NCBI RefSeq assembly: GCF_017357425.1
Contig: NZ_CP014571.1
Coordinates: 1,302,001 to 1,366,000, forward strand
Length of the DNA: 64,000 nt
Direction of reading: 5' to 3'
Source of the DNA: Arthrobacter sp. D5-1
GTDB taxonomy: Bacteria; Actinomycetota; Actinomycetes; Actinomycetales; Micrococcaceae
Shown here: one piece after another, positions 24,061 through 32,155 of the stretch
Layout of the letters: every line of letters starts with the position of its first letter
How positions within the stretch are numbered: position 1 is the stretch's first letter
The notes under the pieces: model-generated
Databases searched by the model: none
Seen by the model: the letters and a program-made list of their open reading frames with translations, nothing else
Told to the model about the DNA's origin: nothing
Translations under genes and position numbers: made by a program

Positions 24061-25092
24061 GTGGAAACTTTTGACGAGAAAACTGTCACCACGGCGCCCC
24101 CGGTTGCCGAACTGCACCTGCACATCGAAGGGACACTCCAGCCAGAGTTGATCTTTGCCCTGGCCGAACGAAACGGCATCGAGCTGCCGTACCAAGACAT
24201 CGAGGAACTCCGAGAGAAGTACGAGTTCACGGATCTTCAGTCCTTCCTGGACCTCTACTACGCCAACATGGCCGTCCTGCAAACCGAGCAGGACTTTACT
24301 GACATGACGCGTGCCTACCTGAAGCGGGCAGCCGCCGGGGGAGTGCGCCACGCGGAAATCATGATGGACCCCCAAGCCCACGTCTCCCGGGGTGTGGCAT
24401 TGGAAACCTGCGTCAATGGTGTGGCCAATGCCCTGGCCACCTCCGAAGAAGACTTTGGTGTCTCCACACTCCTCATCGCCGCTTTCCTGCGGGACATGTC
24501 CGAGGACTCCGCCCTCGAAGTGTTGGACCAGCTCCTGGCCATGAAGGCTCCGATTGCCGGCATCGGCCTGGACTCCGCAGAGGTGGGCAATCCGCCGTCG
24601 AAATTTGAGCGCCTGTACCAGCGCGCCGGCGAGGCCGGGCTGCGCAGGATCGCCCACGCGGGCGAGGAAGGCCCGGCCAGCTATATCACTGAGGCTTTGG
24701 ATGTGCTCCACGTCGAGCGGATCGATCACGGCATCCGCTGCATGGAAGACACGGACGTTGTGCAGCGGTTGGTGGCTGAGCAGGTGCCCCTGACAGTGTG
24801 CCCCCTCTCCAACGTCCGGCTGCGGGCAGTGGACAAGCTGGAGGACCACCCTTTGCCCGAAATGCTCGCCATCGGCCTGAACGTTTGCGTGAACTCCGAC
24901 GACCCCGCCTATTTCGGTGGTTATGTGGACGACAACTTTGAGCAGCTGGCCAAGGTCCTGGAGTTCTCCGTACCGGAGCAGGCCACGTTGGCGGCCAACT
25001 CCATCCGTTCTTCGTTCGCCAGTGACGCCCGGAAATCGGTGCTGCTGGACGAGGTCACCGAATGGGTCAAGGCATCGGTACCCCACGCTTAA
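24061..25092 (+). CDS. Adenosine/adenine deaminase family; adenine-deaminase-like
   Basis: A 343-residue zinc amidohydrolase with a GTG start. The zinc ligands and catalytic residues are in place: His19 and His21 in ELHLHIEGTL, His199 and Glu202 in AHAGEEG, His223 in RIDHGIR, and Asp280/Asp281 in NSDDPAYF. The segment GLDSAEVGNPPSKF (169-182) is typical of the adenine deaminase (fungal Aah1) subgroup, where true adenosine deaminases carry a GDE-type loop. I therefore infer adenine to hypoxanthine. Annotation as Add is the obvious alternative. It fits a purine salvage role with the nucleoside hydrolase nearby. Confidence 0.85.
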   Translation: METFDEKTVTTAPPVAELHLHIEGTLQPELIFALAERNGIELPYQDIEELREKYEFTDLQSFLDLYYANMAVLQTEQDFTDMTRAYLKRAAAGGVRHAEIMMDPQAHVSRGVALETCVNGVANALATSEEDFGVSTLLIAAFLRDMSEDSALEVLDQLLAMKAPIAGIGLDSAEVGNPPSKFERLYQRAGEAGLRRIAHAGEEGPASYITEALDVLHVERIDHGIRCMEDTDVVQRLVAEQVPLTVCPLSNVRLRAVDKLEDHPLPEMLAIGLNVCVNSDDPAYFGGYVDDNFEQLAKVLEFSVPEQATLAANSIRSSFASDARKSVLLDEVTEWVKASVPHA

Positions 25093-25249
25093 ACGGCCCA
25101 TAAACCCAGTCAGCCGATACCCGTGGATCACTTGCGGCGTCCGCAATGTCACACTCGGTCACGACACACGGTGTTTACCTTCTGCAGTCGCGGGAATTAA
25201 CAATTCATTGGCAAACTGCAAGAAAGTATTCACCCGTTGAAGGAGAAGC

Positions 25250-26146
25250 ATGGGCGCGAACACCGCCGAGAACACCAACCTTCGTCTGAAGGCCGTACTG
25301 GACATCCTCGCTGAAAGCGTGTGGTCCGAGACAACCCTCAACGCCGGCGAGGTCCTGGCCGAAGCGATCGTCCGCGTACCTTTCAATGACCACGAGGCTG
25401 AACTCCTCAGTGGCGGCATCCCCCGCGGCCACAAGACCCTTACCTCGGCATCGGCCAAGCTGGTCAAGGCCGGCTGGCTGGTCAAGGGCCGTTCCGGCTG
25501 GACCATCCCGGAGGACGGCCTGCGTGCGACGGTGGCGTTCCCTGATGTCGCCGCTTTTGCGGCAGCGCTCGACGCCGGAACTCCGGTACCAGCCGATGTT
25601 CCGGTTCCGACGGCCCCGCCGGTAAAGGCTCCGGCCAGGAAGGCAGCTGCCAGCAAGCGGGCCGCTGCAAAAAAGACCACCGAGCCCAAGGCGGCGGCTG
25701 CTGAGGTCGCCGAGCCGAAGGTTGCCGCTGCCAAGGTTTCTGCGCCGAAAGCCAAGGCTGCGACAGCCAAGGCAGCGCCTGCCGCGAAGAGGTCCACGCG
25801 GAAGGCGCCGGCCAAGGCAGCGGCGGCCACCGCCGTCGAAACCGTGCCGCAGCCCGAGGCCGTCGCGATTGCCGGTGACTTCAACAAGATCCTCGGTGCG
25901 CCCGAGGATTGGGCGCCGCAGTACGACGAAGCCCAGATGGAGTTCAACCCGCTGGTCCAGGTGTGGACCATCACGGCTGAACTGCCTGCCGGCTTCTACA
26001 CGTACAAGATCGCGCTCAACCGCTCGTGGGACGAGAACTATGGTGCGTTCGGCGCCCGCGATGGCGCCAACCACGAGTTGAACCACGACGGCGGCCCCGT
26101 CACCATCACGTACAGCCACGCGACGCGGGACATTGTGATCGGCTGA
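25250..26146 (+). CDS. Winged-helix / Lys-Ala-rich / X25-like fusion protein
   Basis: A 298-residue protein of three parts, with ATG 25250 behind GAAGGAGAAG. Residues about 8-95 look like a winged helix (helical segment, then SAKLVKAGWLVKGRSGWTIPEDGLRAT). Residues about 112-200 are almost only Ala, Lys, Pro and Glu, like histone H1 or mycobacterial HupB tails. Residues about 205-298 (AGDFNKILGAPEDW, then LPAGFYTYKIALNRSWDENYG and TITYSHATRDIVIG) match the X25-type module found in pullulanases and amylases. DNA binding is inferred from the first two parts. The combination with a carbohydrate-binding-type module is unusual, and the role is unknown. Confidence 0.75.
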   Translation: MGANTAENTNLRLKAVLDILAESVWSETTLNAGEVLAEAIVRVPFNDHEAELLSGGIPRGHKTLTSASAKLVKAGWLVKGRSGWTIPEDGLRATVAFPDVAAFAAALDAGTPVPADVPVPTAPPVKAPARKAAASKRAAAKKTTEPKAAAAEVAEPKVAAAKVSAPKAKAATAKAAPAAKRSTRKAPAKAAAATAVETVPQPEAVAIAGDFNKILGAPEDWAPQYDEAQMEFNPLVQVWTITAELPAGFYTYKIALNRSWDENYGAFGARDGANHELNHDGGPVTITYSHATRDIVIG

Positions 26147-26161
26147 GTATTTCCTGGCTGG

Positions 26162-26220
26162 ATCCCGCCCTTGTTCGTCCCATGACCCGTTGAACGGTAG
26201 GGGCCGAACAAGGGCGGGAT
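26162..26220 (+). terminator. Long-loop terminator hairpin
   Basis: A 16-base perfect stem (ATCCCGCCCTTGTTCG and its complement) with a 27-base loop. It lies 15 bases after the fusion-protein gene and just before the acylphosphatase gene. Confidence 0.7.
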
Positions 26221-26236
26221 TCGTTAAGGTGGGTCC

Positions 26237-26521
26237 ATGACTGACGAAACCGTTCGCCTCACAGCCCGCATCACCGGCGTTGTCCAGGGTGTGGGTTTTC
26301 GCTATTGGACTGCCAGGAAAGCTGAAGAACTCATGCTGACGGGAACGGTCCGAAACAACCATGACGGATCCGTGCAGTTGGTTGCAGAGGGGTCAGCGGC
26401 AGACGTTGACAGCATGGTGACGTGGCTGCATTCAACACGGGCGCCGGGCCGGGTGGAGAACGTGGACTTCGAAGTCTCGGAGGCCACCAGGGATTTCGAG
26501 GACTTCAGGATCACCGACTAA
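26237..26521 (+). CDS. acyP: Acylphosphatase
   Basis: A 94-residue enzyme of the usual length. The family signature is complete: RITGVVQGVGFRYWTARKAEEL (about 10-31), with the phosphate-binding loop VQGVGFR and catalytic Arg. GTVRNNHDGSVQLVAEG (about 35-51) follows with the catalytic Asn. It hydrolyses acylphosphates such as acetyl- or 1,3-bisphosphoglycerate. It is a single gene, convergent with ribokinase, and its stop lies 6 bases from the ribokinase stop. Confidence 0.95.
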   Translation: MTDETVRLTARITGVVQGVGFRYWTARKAEELMLTGTVRNNHDGSVQLVAEGSAADVDSMVTWLHSTRAPGRVENVDFEVSEATRDFEDFRITD

Positions 26522-26527
26522 GACTGA

Positions 26528-27424
26528 TTATTTGGTGGCCGAACCTGCGTGGAGGGCTGCCCGGGTCGCTTCGATGTAATGCTCCAAAGGCTTCAGCGCC
26601 GGCTGGGATGAAGCATCCCGGACTGCATCCGCGCCGACGGCGTTCGCCACGGCCAGTGCGTGACCGTACTCAAGGCCGGACTGGAGTGCCAGGACCAAAG
26701 CGGCGCAGAAAGCATCCCCGGCTCCAATGGTGTTGGCAATGTCCGTGACACGTACGGCCGGGGCCTCGGCCACTCGTTCTCCATCGACAAAGATGGCTGA
26801 GCCGTCGCCCCCGTAAGTGACGGCAACCAGCGGGGCATTTCGAAGGGCCGGAATCAGTTCATACTCTGTCTCGTTCACGATCACCAGGTCGCAGCGTTCC
26901 AGGAGTTCGGGAAGGATCGGTGCGGCCGGGGCCGCGTTCAGGGCGAAGAATCCGTTTGCTCGGCGGGCGGCCTCCAACACCAGGTCCTGGTCCACTTCGA
27001 GCTGGCAGAGCAGGGCCTCGTCGTCACCGAAGGAGACACCGTTCAAGGCCACGGAGCCGTTGGCGCCGGGGCAGACCACAATCTGGTTCTCGCCCTCGCT
27101 GTCCACCAGCACCAGCGCTGTTCCCGTGGCGGCATCCACGCGGGCAATGTCCCGGACATCGACGCCGGCACCCGCCATCGCGCTGATGAGGCTGAGTCCC
27201 GCGTCGTCCTGGCCCACTGCCCCCACCATGCGGGAAGTACCCGCGAGCCGGGCCGCCGCAACGGCCTGGTTGGCGCCCTTGCCTCCGGGCTGCTGGCGGA
27301 GGATGCCGCCGCCGACGGTTTCACCCGGTGAGGGGAGCCTGTCGGCGGTGGCCGTGATGTCGAGGTTGATGCTGCCCACCACGGTCAGGGATGAGGGCGC
27401 GGCAAACTGAGGGGACGTGCTCAT
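26528..27424 (-). CDS. rbsK: Ribokinase (PfkB family)
   Basis: A 298-residue sugar kinase. PfkB signature 1 is GGKGANQAVAAARLAG (about 47-62); signature 2 is DIANTIGAGDAFCAAL (about 228-243) with catalytic Asp237. GSINLDI at the N-terminus and VVCPGANG are typical of ribokinases. It phosphorylates ribose at O5 using ATP. It follows the GntR gene by 22 bases on the minus strand. The pair is divergent from an MFS carrier and a nucleoside hydrolase, so ribose released from nucleosides is the likely substrate. Confidence 0.92.
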   Translation of the reverse strand: MSTSPQFAAPSSLTVVGSINLDITATADRLPSPGETVGGGILRQQPGGKGANQAVAAARLAGTSRMVGAVGQDDAGLSLISAMAGAGVDVRDIARVDAATGTALVLVDSEGENQIVVCPGANGSVALNGVSFGDDEALLCQLEVDQDLVLEAARRANGFFALNAAPAAPILPELLERCDLVIVNETEYELIPALRNAPLVAVTYGGDGSAIFVDGERVAEAPAVRVTDIANTIGAGDAFCAALVLALQSGLEYGHALAVANAVGADAVRDASSQPALKPLEHYIEATRAALHAGSATK

Positions 27425-27446
27425 GGAAGGTCCTTTACGGGTAATT

Positions 27447-28220
27447 TCAGGAGGACTGGATGACGGAGAGGTGGCCGGCCTTGGCAGCCACCAGGCATTT
27501 GGCGAGGTAGAAGGCGTTGCCGTTCCGGCGCACGTACTGGGTCAGGACCAGTACGGGGTCGGACGGGCGGAGGCCCAGCAGCTTTGCACGGCTGGGACCT
27601 GCGGTGCTGAGGCTGATTTCACATTCGCCGGGTCCGAGGGAAACCCCAGGAAGTCCGCTGAGGACTTCGAGCAGCGTGGACGCGGAAAGGGTGGGAGCTT
27701 CTGCCGCTTCGGCCAGGGCCTGGGCTTCGGGGATCCCTTGGGCCACGTTTTCCTGGAGGTGGGCAACAGGCTCACCGTTGCGGATGAGCACGCTTTCCCA
27801 GAACCACACGTCTTCATCAGGCTGCACGCCGATGCCGGGAGCCACGAATTCCGACGCCGGCTGCTTGATCGCCGCGACCCGTTTGACCTGGATGTCCTGG
27901 TCGGGTCCGCCAAGGAGTTGGTCAAACGGGCGTATGTGTTCGATGCCGATACGGGGAAGCGAATCCGCTACGAAGCGGCCGACGCCGCGCCGAGCCCGGG
28001 TGAGGCCGTCTTCTTCGAGCAACATCAGCGCTTCCCGGATCACGGTGCGGCTGACGTCCATCATGGTGCCCAGCTCGGTCTCCGTGGGGAGCAGCGAACC
28101 AGGCGGCAGGATCTTGGTGCGGATGGCCTCAGCGATGCGGGAGTAGGCCGCGACGCGCAATGGCTGACCTGGCTGGGCAGCGATGGGGCGTGACAGGAAT
28201 TGGACGGCGTTGTCGGTCAA
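27447..28220 (-). CDS. GntR-family regulator, UTRA type (HutC subfamily)
   Basis: A 257-residue regulator. The N-terminal winged helix (about 20-85) has ILPPGSLLPTETELGTMMDVSRTVIREALMLLEEDGL. The C-terminal UTRA ligand domain (about 95-250) follows with VLVLTQYVRRNGNAFYLAKCLV. UTRA regulators bind sugars, purine or histidine derivatives; here ribose or a nucleoside is the likely effector. It is divergent from the MFS gene, and a short inverted repeat in the shared intergenic region could be its operator. Confidence 0.9.
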   Translation of the reverse strand: MTDNAVQFLSRPIAAQPGQPLRVAAYSRIAEAIRTKILPPGSLLPTETELGTMMDVSRTVIREALMLLEEDGLTRARRGVGRFVADSLPRIGIEHIRPFDQLLGGPDQDIQVKRVAAIKQPASEFVAPGIGVQPDEDVWFWESVLIRNGEPVAHLQENVAQGIPEAQALAEAAEAPTLSASTLLEVLSGLPGVSLGPGECEISLSTAGPSRAKLLGLRPSDPVLVLTQYVRRNGNAFYLAKCLVAAKAGHLSVIQSS

Positions 28221-28288
28221 GGGTGCCTCACTTGAGATGGGTTACCGACACTGTACCGGATGACTGTGACAGGTTGCACAAGCTCGTA

Positions 28289-28302
28289 ATACATGCTTGT
28301 AT
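28289..28302. promoter_or_regulatory. Candidate GntR/UTRA operator
   Basis: Inverted repeat ATACA-TGCT-TGTAT between the divergent GntR and MFS genes. AT-rich dyads of this size are usual for the HutC subfamily. Its central position between the two genes supports dual control. Confidence 0.5.
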
Positions 28303-28355
28303 AACAACTCACATCTCGTGGCGCCGCCCCGCGCCCTCGGACAAAGGAGTTTGAT

Positions 28356-29807
28356 GTGAACATCCCCACCGCCACTGGCCAGCAGCCTGCAGACCCGCAG
28401 GCCCCGGCATCAACGCAGACACCAGCAGCCGCGGACGAAGGCCGCTTCCACGGAAAAGCCGCCGCGCTGCTGATCACCACGCTGGTCCTGGCAGTGCTGG
28501 CCTTCCAGCTCAACGCCAGCATGATCACCCCGGCGCTCCCGCACATCGGCTCCTTCTTCGGCGAAACACCCGAAGCCGTTGCGCAGGTCCAGTCGATGTT
28601 CTTCCTGGCGGGCGCCATTGCCGGTCCGGTCATCGGGCGATGGAGCGACTTCATCGGCCGCCGCAATGCCCTCCTGCTGGTGCTGGCGATCATGGGCGCC
28701 GGAACGGTCCTGTGTATTTTCGCGCCCACCCTGCCCCTGCTGGTCACGGGCCGCTTCATGCAGGGTGTCTCCAGTGCCATCTTTGCGCTGTCCTACATCG
28801 TCCTCAATGAGTACCTGCCGGCGCGGCTCTTCGGCACTTCCATCGGCATCATCGCGGCCATCAATGGCGGCGTTGGTGGCGTGGATGGCTACTTCGGCGG
28901 ACTCATGGCCGAGACCCTTGGCTTCCAGTCGATTTTTGTCGCCGTCCTGGTTTTGGCCGCGATCGCCGTCGTCTGCGTCATCAAAGTGGTCCCCGGCGGC
29001 AAGTCCGCGGCGGCTCCGGGCCGGATGGACTGGTGGGGTGCAGGCTCGTTGTCCGTGTTCCTGGTCTTTATCACCTACTTTGTCTCCACCGGTTCTTCAG
29101 CCGGCTGGACCTCGCCTGCCGCCCTCGGCCTGTTGGCCGGCAGCATCGCTTCCTTTGCGGCGTTCTGGCTCATCGAAAAGAAGCGCGAAACTCCGCTGGT
29201 TGCAGTACACCACCTCCGTTCACGCCAGGTCTGGCCCGTCATTGCCACCACCGTGCTGACGCTCGCGGGCATCTTCGCCATCATCAACTTCACTGTGGTG
29301 CTGCTCAGCCAGGACAAGGAGAACGGCTTCGGTCTGTCCGCCTCGGTCGCCGCCCTGCTGTTCCTCACCCCTGCGGCACTCATCGGCGTGTTCGCCGCAC
29401 CCCTGGCCGGATGGATCGCCGACCGCCGCGGTTGGATCAAGACCGTCCGCGTCGGCACGGCAACCAGCCTCGCCTGCGCGATCGTCGCAGCACTGTTCGC
29501 CCACCACCAGATCGCGGTCCTCATCGCCATCGCAGCCCTGGGCATCTTCTACAACGGCTTCTTCCTCACGGCCATCAACGGCTTGTCCGTGCTGCTCTCT
29601 CCCAAGGAAGCACCGGCCGCCTTGCCGGGCATCAACGGTGCCTCCTTCGGCATCGGCGCGAGCCTCGGCGTCGTGATTGTTGCCCCCTTCGCAGGTCAGG
29701 GAACTGCCGCCGGATACTCCACAGCCCTCTGGATTTCGGTGTCCATCACAGCACTTGCCTTCATCGTCAGCCTCTTCATCGCGGCACCCAAGGGCGAAAA
29801 AATCTAA
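28356..29807 (+). CDS. MFS transporter, probable nucleoside/ribose importer
   Basis: A 483-residue membrane protein starting at GTG 28356 with AAAGGAG upstream. A Pro/Ala/Gln-rich cytoplasmic N-terminus (about 1-30) precedes roughly 14 hydrophobic segments, as in the DHA2-like group. MFS motif A is present as GRWSDFIGRRNALL (about 87-100). The DHA2 group is mainly drug exporters, but this gene sits between a nucleoside-responsive-type GntR gene and a nucleoside hydrolase, with ribokinase next door. Nucleoside uptake is therefore my inference. Substrate preference cannot be read from the sequence. Confidence 0.82.
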   Translation: MNIPTATGQQPADPQAPASTQTPAAADEGRFHGKAAALLITTLVLAVLAFQLNASMITPALPHIGSFFGETPEAVAQVQSMFFLAGAIAGPVIGRWSDFIGRRNALLLVLAIMGAGTVLCIFAPTLPLLVTGRFMQGVSSAIFALSYIVLNEYLPARLFGTSIGIIAAINGGVGGVDGYFGGLMAETLGFQSIFVAVLVLAAIAVVCVIKVVPGGKSAAAPGRMDWWGAGSLSVFLVFITYFVSTGSSAGWTSPAALGLLAGSIASFAAFWLIEKKRETPLVAVHHLRSRQVWPVIATTVLTLAGIFAIINFTVVLLSQDKENGFGLSASVAALLFLTPAALIGVFAAPLAGWIADRRGWIKTVRVGTATSLACAIVAALFAHHQIAVLIAIAALGIFYNGFFLTAINGLSVLLSPKEAPAALPGINGASFGIGASLGVVIVAPFAGQGTAAGYSTALWISVSITALAFIVSLFIAAPKGEKI

Positions 29808-29900
29808 CGCACGAGGCCGGCACCTGGCTGGGCGTGCCACAGACCAGAACTTCACCCCGCCCGCCCCACGACCCGCTCCATCCTGAAACGAGAGACCATC

Positions 29901-30893
29901 ATGACCCAGTCCGCACCCTTCTTCCTTGACTGCGATACCGGCATCGACGACGCCCTCGCCCTCGCCTACCTCCTGGCCGCCCCGCGGGCGGAACTGGTAG
30001 GAATCGGCACGGTCAGTGGCAACGTCAGTGCAGCAGGCGGCGCCCGGAACACCCTGGACCTGCTGAACCTGGCCGGCCACCCGGACATTCCGGTGGCTGT
30101 CGGTGCGCACGATCCACAGGTGGGTACGTTCCACGGCGGTGCCCCACATGTCCACGGCGACAACGGCATCGGCGGAGTGGACCTGGTCCAGTCTGACCGC
30201 GAACCGGTGGACGCAACGGCCGCCGAACTGTTGGTGCAGTTGGCACACCAGTACGCCGGGGAGCTGCGCTTGGTGGCCATCGGCCCGCTGACCAACATTG
30301 CCGAGGCGCTGCGCCTGGAACCCAAGCTTCCGGAGCTCATTGCCGAGGTCACCATCATGGGCGGCGCAGCACTGGCCCCCGGGAATATTACGCCGGTGGC
30401 CGAGGCCAACATCGCCAACGACCCCGAAGCCGCTGCCGAGGTGCTGGCCGCCGACTGGAACGTCACCCTGGTACCCCTGGATGTCACCATGACCAACGTC
30501 CTGGAGGAAAAGCACCGCCAGGAGTTGCTGGCCACCGAGCACCCGGTCTCGCAGGCGCTGGGAGAAATGCTGGGCTACTACTTTGGCTTCTACGTCGACA
30601 TCTTCGGCCGGGCATGCTCGGCGATGCACGATCCCCTTGCCGCGGCCATCGCCGTCAGGGGAGTGGAGCTGACGCTGGCTCCCACCGTTCGTGTCCAGGT
30701 GGACACCACTGACGGGCCCGGTCGCGGCCAGACGGTGTGCGATCTCCGGGGACAGTACGCGGGCTTCCCGGAGCAGCGCGGGGCACGCTGCCGGGTAGTG
30801 ATGGAAATTGGCGAGGACTTCGCACCGCACCTGCTTGGAACTCTGCAGGGGGCCTGGCTCCCTGAAGAGCAGGAGGCAGTGCCCGTCGCCTGA
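29901..30893 (+). CDS. Nucleoside hydrolase (IU-nucleoside hydrolase family)
   Basis: A 330-residue calcium-dependent N-ribohydrolase with ATG 29901 after CGAGAGA. The N-terminal metal site DCDTGIDDALAL (Asp10, Asp12, Asp16, Asp17) is complete. HGDNGIGG (about 84-91), VAIGPLTNIAEAL, TIMGGAA and AEANIANDPEAA also follow the family order. A late His/Asp in AMHDPLAA (about 237-244) completes it. It splits nucleosides into base and ribose. With the MFS carrier, ribokinase and GntR it forms a compact nucleoside-use module, and it ends in a strong convergent terminator. Confidence 0.92.
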   Translation: MTQSAPFFLDCDTGIDDALALAYLLAAPRAELVGIGTVSGNVSAAGGARNTLDLLNLAGHPDIPVAVGAHDPQVGTFHGGAPHVHGDNGIGGVDLVQSDREPVDATAAELLVQLAHQYAGELRLVAIGPLTNIAEALRLEPKLPELIAEVTIMGGAALAPGNITPVAEANIANDPEAAAEVLAADWNVTLVPLDVTMTNVLEEKHRQELLATEHPVSQALGEMLGYYFGFYVDIFGRACSAMHDPLAAAIAVRGVELTLAPTVRVQVDTTDGPGRGQTVCDLRGQYAGFPEQRGARCRVVMEIGEDFAPHLLGTLQGAWLPEEQEAVPVA

Positions 30894-30914
30894 CAGGCGG
30901 GAGACTGGGGTATC

Positions 30915-30943
30915 GACGACGGCGGCAGCGGCCCGCCGTCGTC
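30915..30943. terminator. Terminator between convergent genes
   Basis: An 11-base perfect GC-rich stem (GACGACGGCGG and complement) with a 7-base loop. It lies between the ends of the nucleoside hydrolase gene and the ArsR-SRPBCC gene. Confidence 0.7.
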
Positions 30944-30960
30944 GTCCTCGTTTAAGCCGC

Positions 30961-31734
30961 CTACGTGTACATGAGCGAGCCGGGTGTGGTGAGCTTTTCG
31001 CCGGTTTCCAACCACGTCTTGAGGCCGGAGAGGATCATGGGCCAGCCTCCGTAAAGTTGGTCGTTGGCGCCTTCGCGGAGTTGATCGTGCGTGACGGTCA
31101 GGTGGCAGGAGTCGCCGACGGGTTCAATTTCCCAGGTGATCCGCGAGGTTCCCTCGGCCTTCACGTCCTCGCCCCAGAGTGCACGCATGGTTTGGACGAG
31201 CCGGCGCGGAGGATCGACTTCGATGTTCTCGCCCTCGCCGAGTGGTGCGTCAGCGTTGACGTTGTGCATCTCGAAGCGGCTTCCGGGCGTCCAGTCCGAT
31301 GTGAAGGTGTTTCCGAACTGGTACTTGCTGCGGATGTCGCTGTCGGTGATGGCTTCCCAGAGCCGTTCGGGAGTGGTCTTGATGTAAATCTCGAAGATCT
31401 TTTCCATGGGACTTTCCAATCTGGATTTGAGGTCGCTGAGGGCAGCGGCCCATGGTTCTGCGTATTTACTCACCCAACGATCGTGGATGAGGCGGATGGG
31501 TACCGGGTTCAGGAAGTGCAGCTTTTCGCGTCCCCGACGGCGGGTGACCACCAATCCCGCATCTTCCAGCAGCTTGAGGTGCTTTGCGATGCCGAAACGA
31601 GTCATCTCGAACCGGGCTCCCAAGGCGGAGGCGGACTGGCCATCCTCGCGGAAGAGTTCGTCCAGCAATTCCCTGCGGGTGGGGTCTGCCAAGGCCTTGA
31701 ACACGATGTCCATGGCGTCAGAATAGGTGACCAT
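30961..31734 (-). CDS. ArsR-type HTH fused to AHSA1/SRPBCC domain
   Basis: A 257-residue two-domain protein, ATG 31734 with AGGTGA four bases upstream; an in-frame ATG at 31713 is the alternative. Residues about 8-95 are an ArsR winged helix (DIVFKALADPTRRELLDEL, FGIAKHLKLLEDAGLV) without the metal-binding ELCVCDL motif. Residues about 110-257 are an AHSA1-like SRPBCC ligand pocket (MEKIFEIYIKTTPERLWEAITD). Such fusions occur widely in actinobacteria and are thought to sense hydrophobic small molecules. Its start codon lies inside a 20-base palindrome, implying autoregulation. Confidence 0.87.
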   Translation of the reverse strand: MVTYSDAMDIVFKALADPTRRELLDELFREDGQSASALGARFEMTRFGIAKHLKLLEDAGLVVTRRRGREKLHFLNPVPIRLIHDRWVSKYAEPWAAALSDLKSRLESPMEKIFEIYIKTTPERLWEAITDSDIRSKYQFGNTFTSDWTPGSRFEMHNVNADAPLGEGENIEVDPPRRLVQTMRALWGEDVKAEGTSRITWEIEPVGDSCHLTVTHDQLREGANDQLYGGWPMILSGLKTWLETGEKLTTPGSLMYT

Positions 31735-31744
31735 ATGGTCACCT
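31725..31744. promoter_or_regulatory. 20-base perfect palindrome over the ArsR-SRPBCC start codon
   Basis: AGGTGACCATATGGTCACCT is self-complementary over its full length. It includes both the ribosome binding site and the start codon of the minus-strand gene. An ArsR dimer binding here would block transcription at the start of the gene; in RNA it could also hide the start codon. Confidence 0.65.
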
Positions 31745-31772
31745 GTCAACGGTTTCCAGGGCCGCTGGGGGT

Positions 31773-31816
31773 GGGGCGCCGAGATCGTGGACCGGGGCGG
31801 GGCGCCGAGATCGTGG
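31773..31816. repeat. Two-copy 18-base direct repeat
   Basis: GGGGCGCCGAGATCGTGG occurs at 31773-31790 and again at 31799-31816, a 26-base period, in a non-coding stretch. The repeats are too far from a start codon to assign a role. Confidence 0.8.
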
Positions 31817-31914
31817 GTGCGCTGCGAAACCGCCGTTCCTTTCCGGCGATCCCGCGGCTTTCCCGCGCTCCCGTTGAGAACGAGCCACCTCTCAGGTCTC
31901 CGCAAAGATGGTCC

Positions 31915-32097
31915 GATAGTTTCCATTCAGCCTCGGAAACTTGCTCGCTTCATTACTCGATTTCGCCCGCTGCGCCTGGCAACAGCTGTTCCGAAACTCT
32001 GGAAATCAGGCGTCGTTGGGCTATTTTCAGAGGGCGTTGTTACTCGCGAGTTTCCGATACTGACCTGTTGTTATTGCGTAAACTTTACGATAGTTTC
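31915..32097. promoter_or_regulatory. Regulatory region of the beta-galactosidase operon with LacI-type boxes
   Basis: The box GATAGTTTC (complement GAAACTATC) occurs at 31915-31923 and 32089-32097. The first is part of a larger dyad AGTTTCC-10 bases-GGAAACT (31918-31941). A related GAAACTCTG lies at 31993. The second box is about 60 bases before the start codon, where a repressor would act. The rest of 31817-32155 has no coding frame I believe in. Confidence 0.55.
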
Positions 32098-32155
32098 TCT
32101 CTGTGATGTGCGTCGCACAGTGATGTGGGGCGACGAAGCCGAGTGAAGGACAACG

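Noticed and set aside
29220..30830. 536-codon minus-strand frame over the MFS and nucleoside hydrolase genes
   Set aside because: Gly/Arg/Gln/Asp-rich shadow without motifs, while the plus strand encodes an intact metal site DCDTGIDDALAL.
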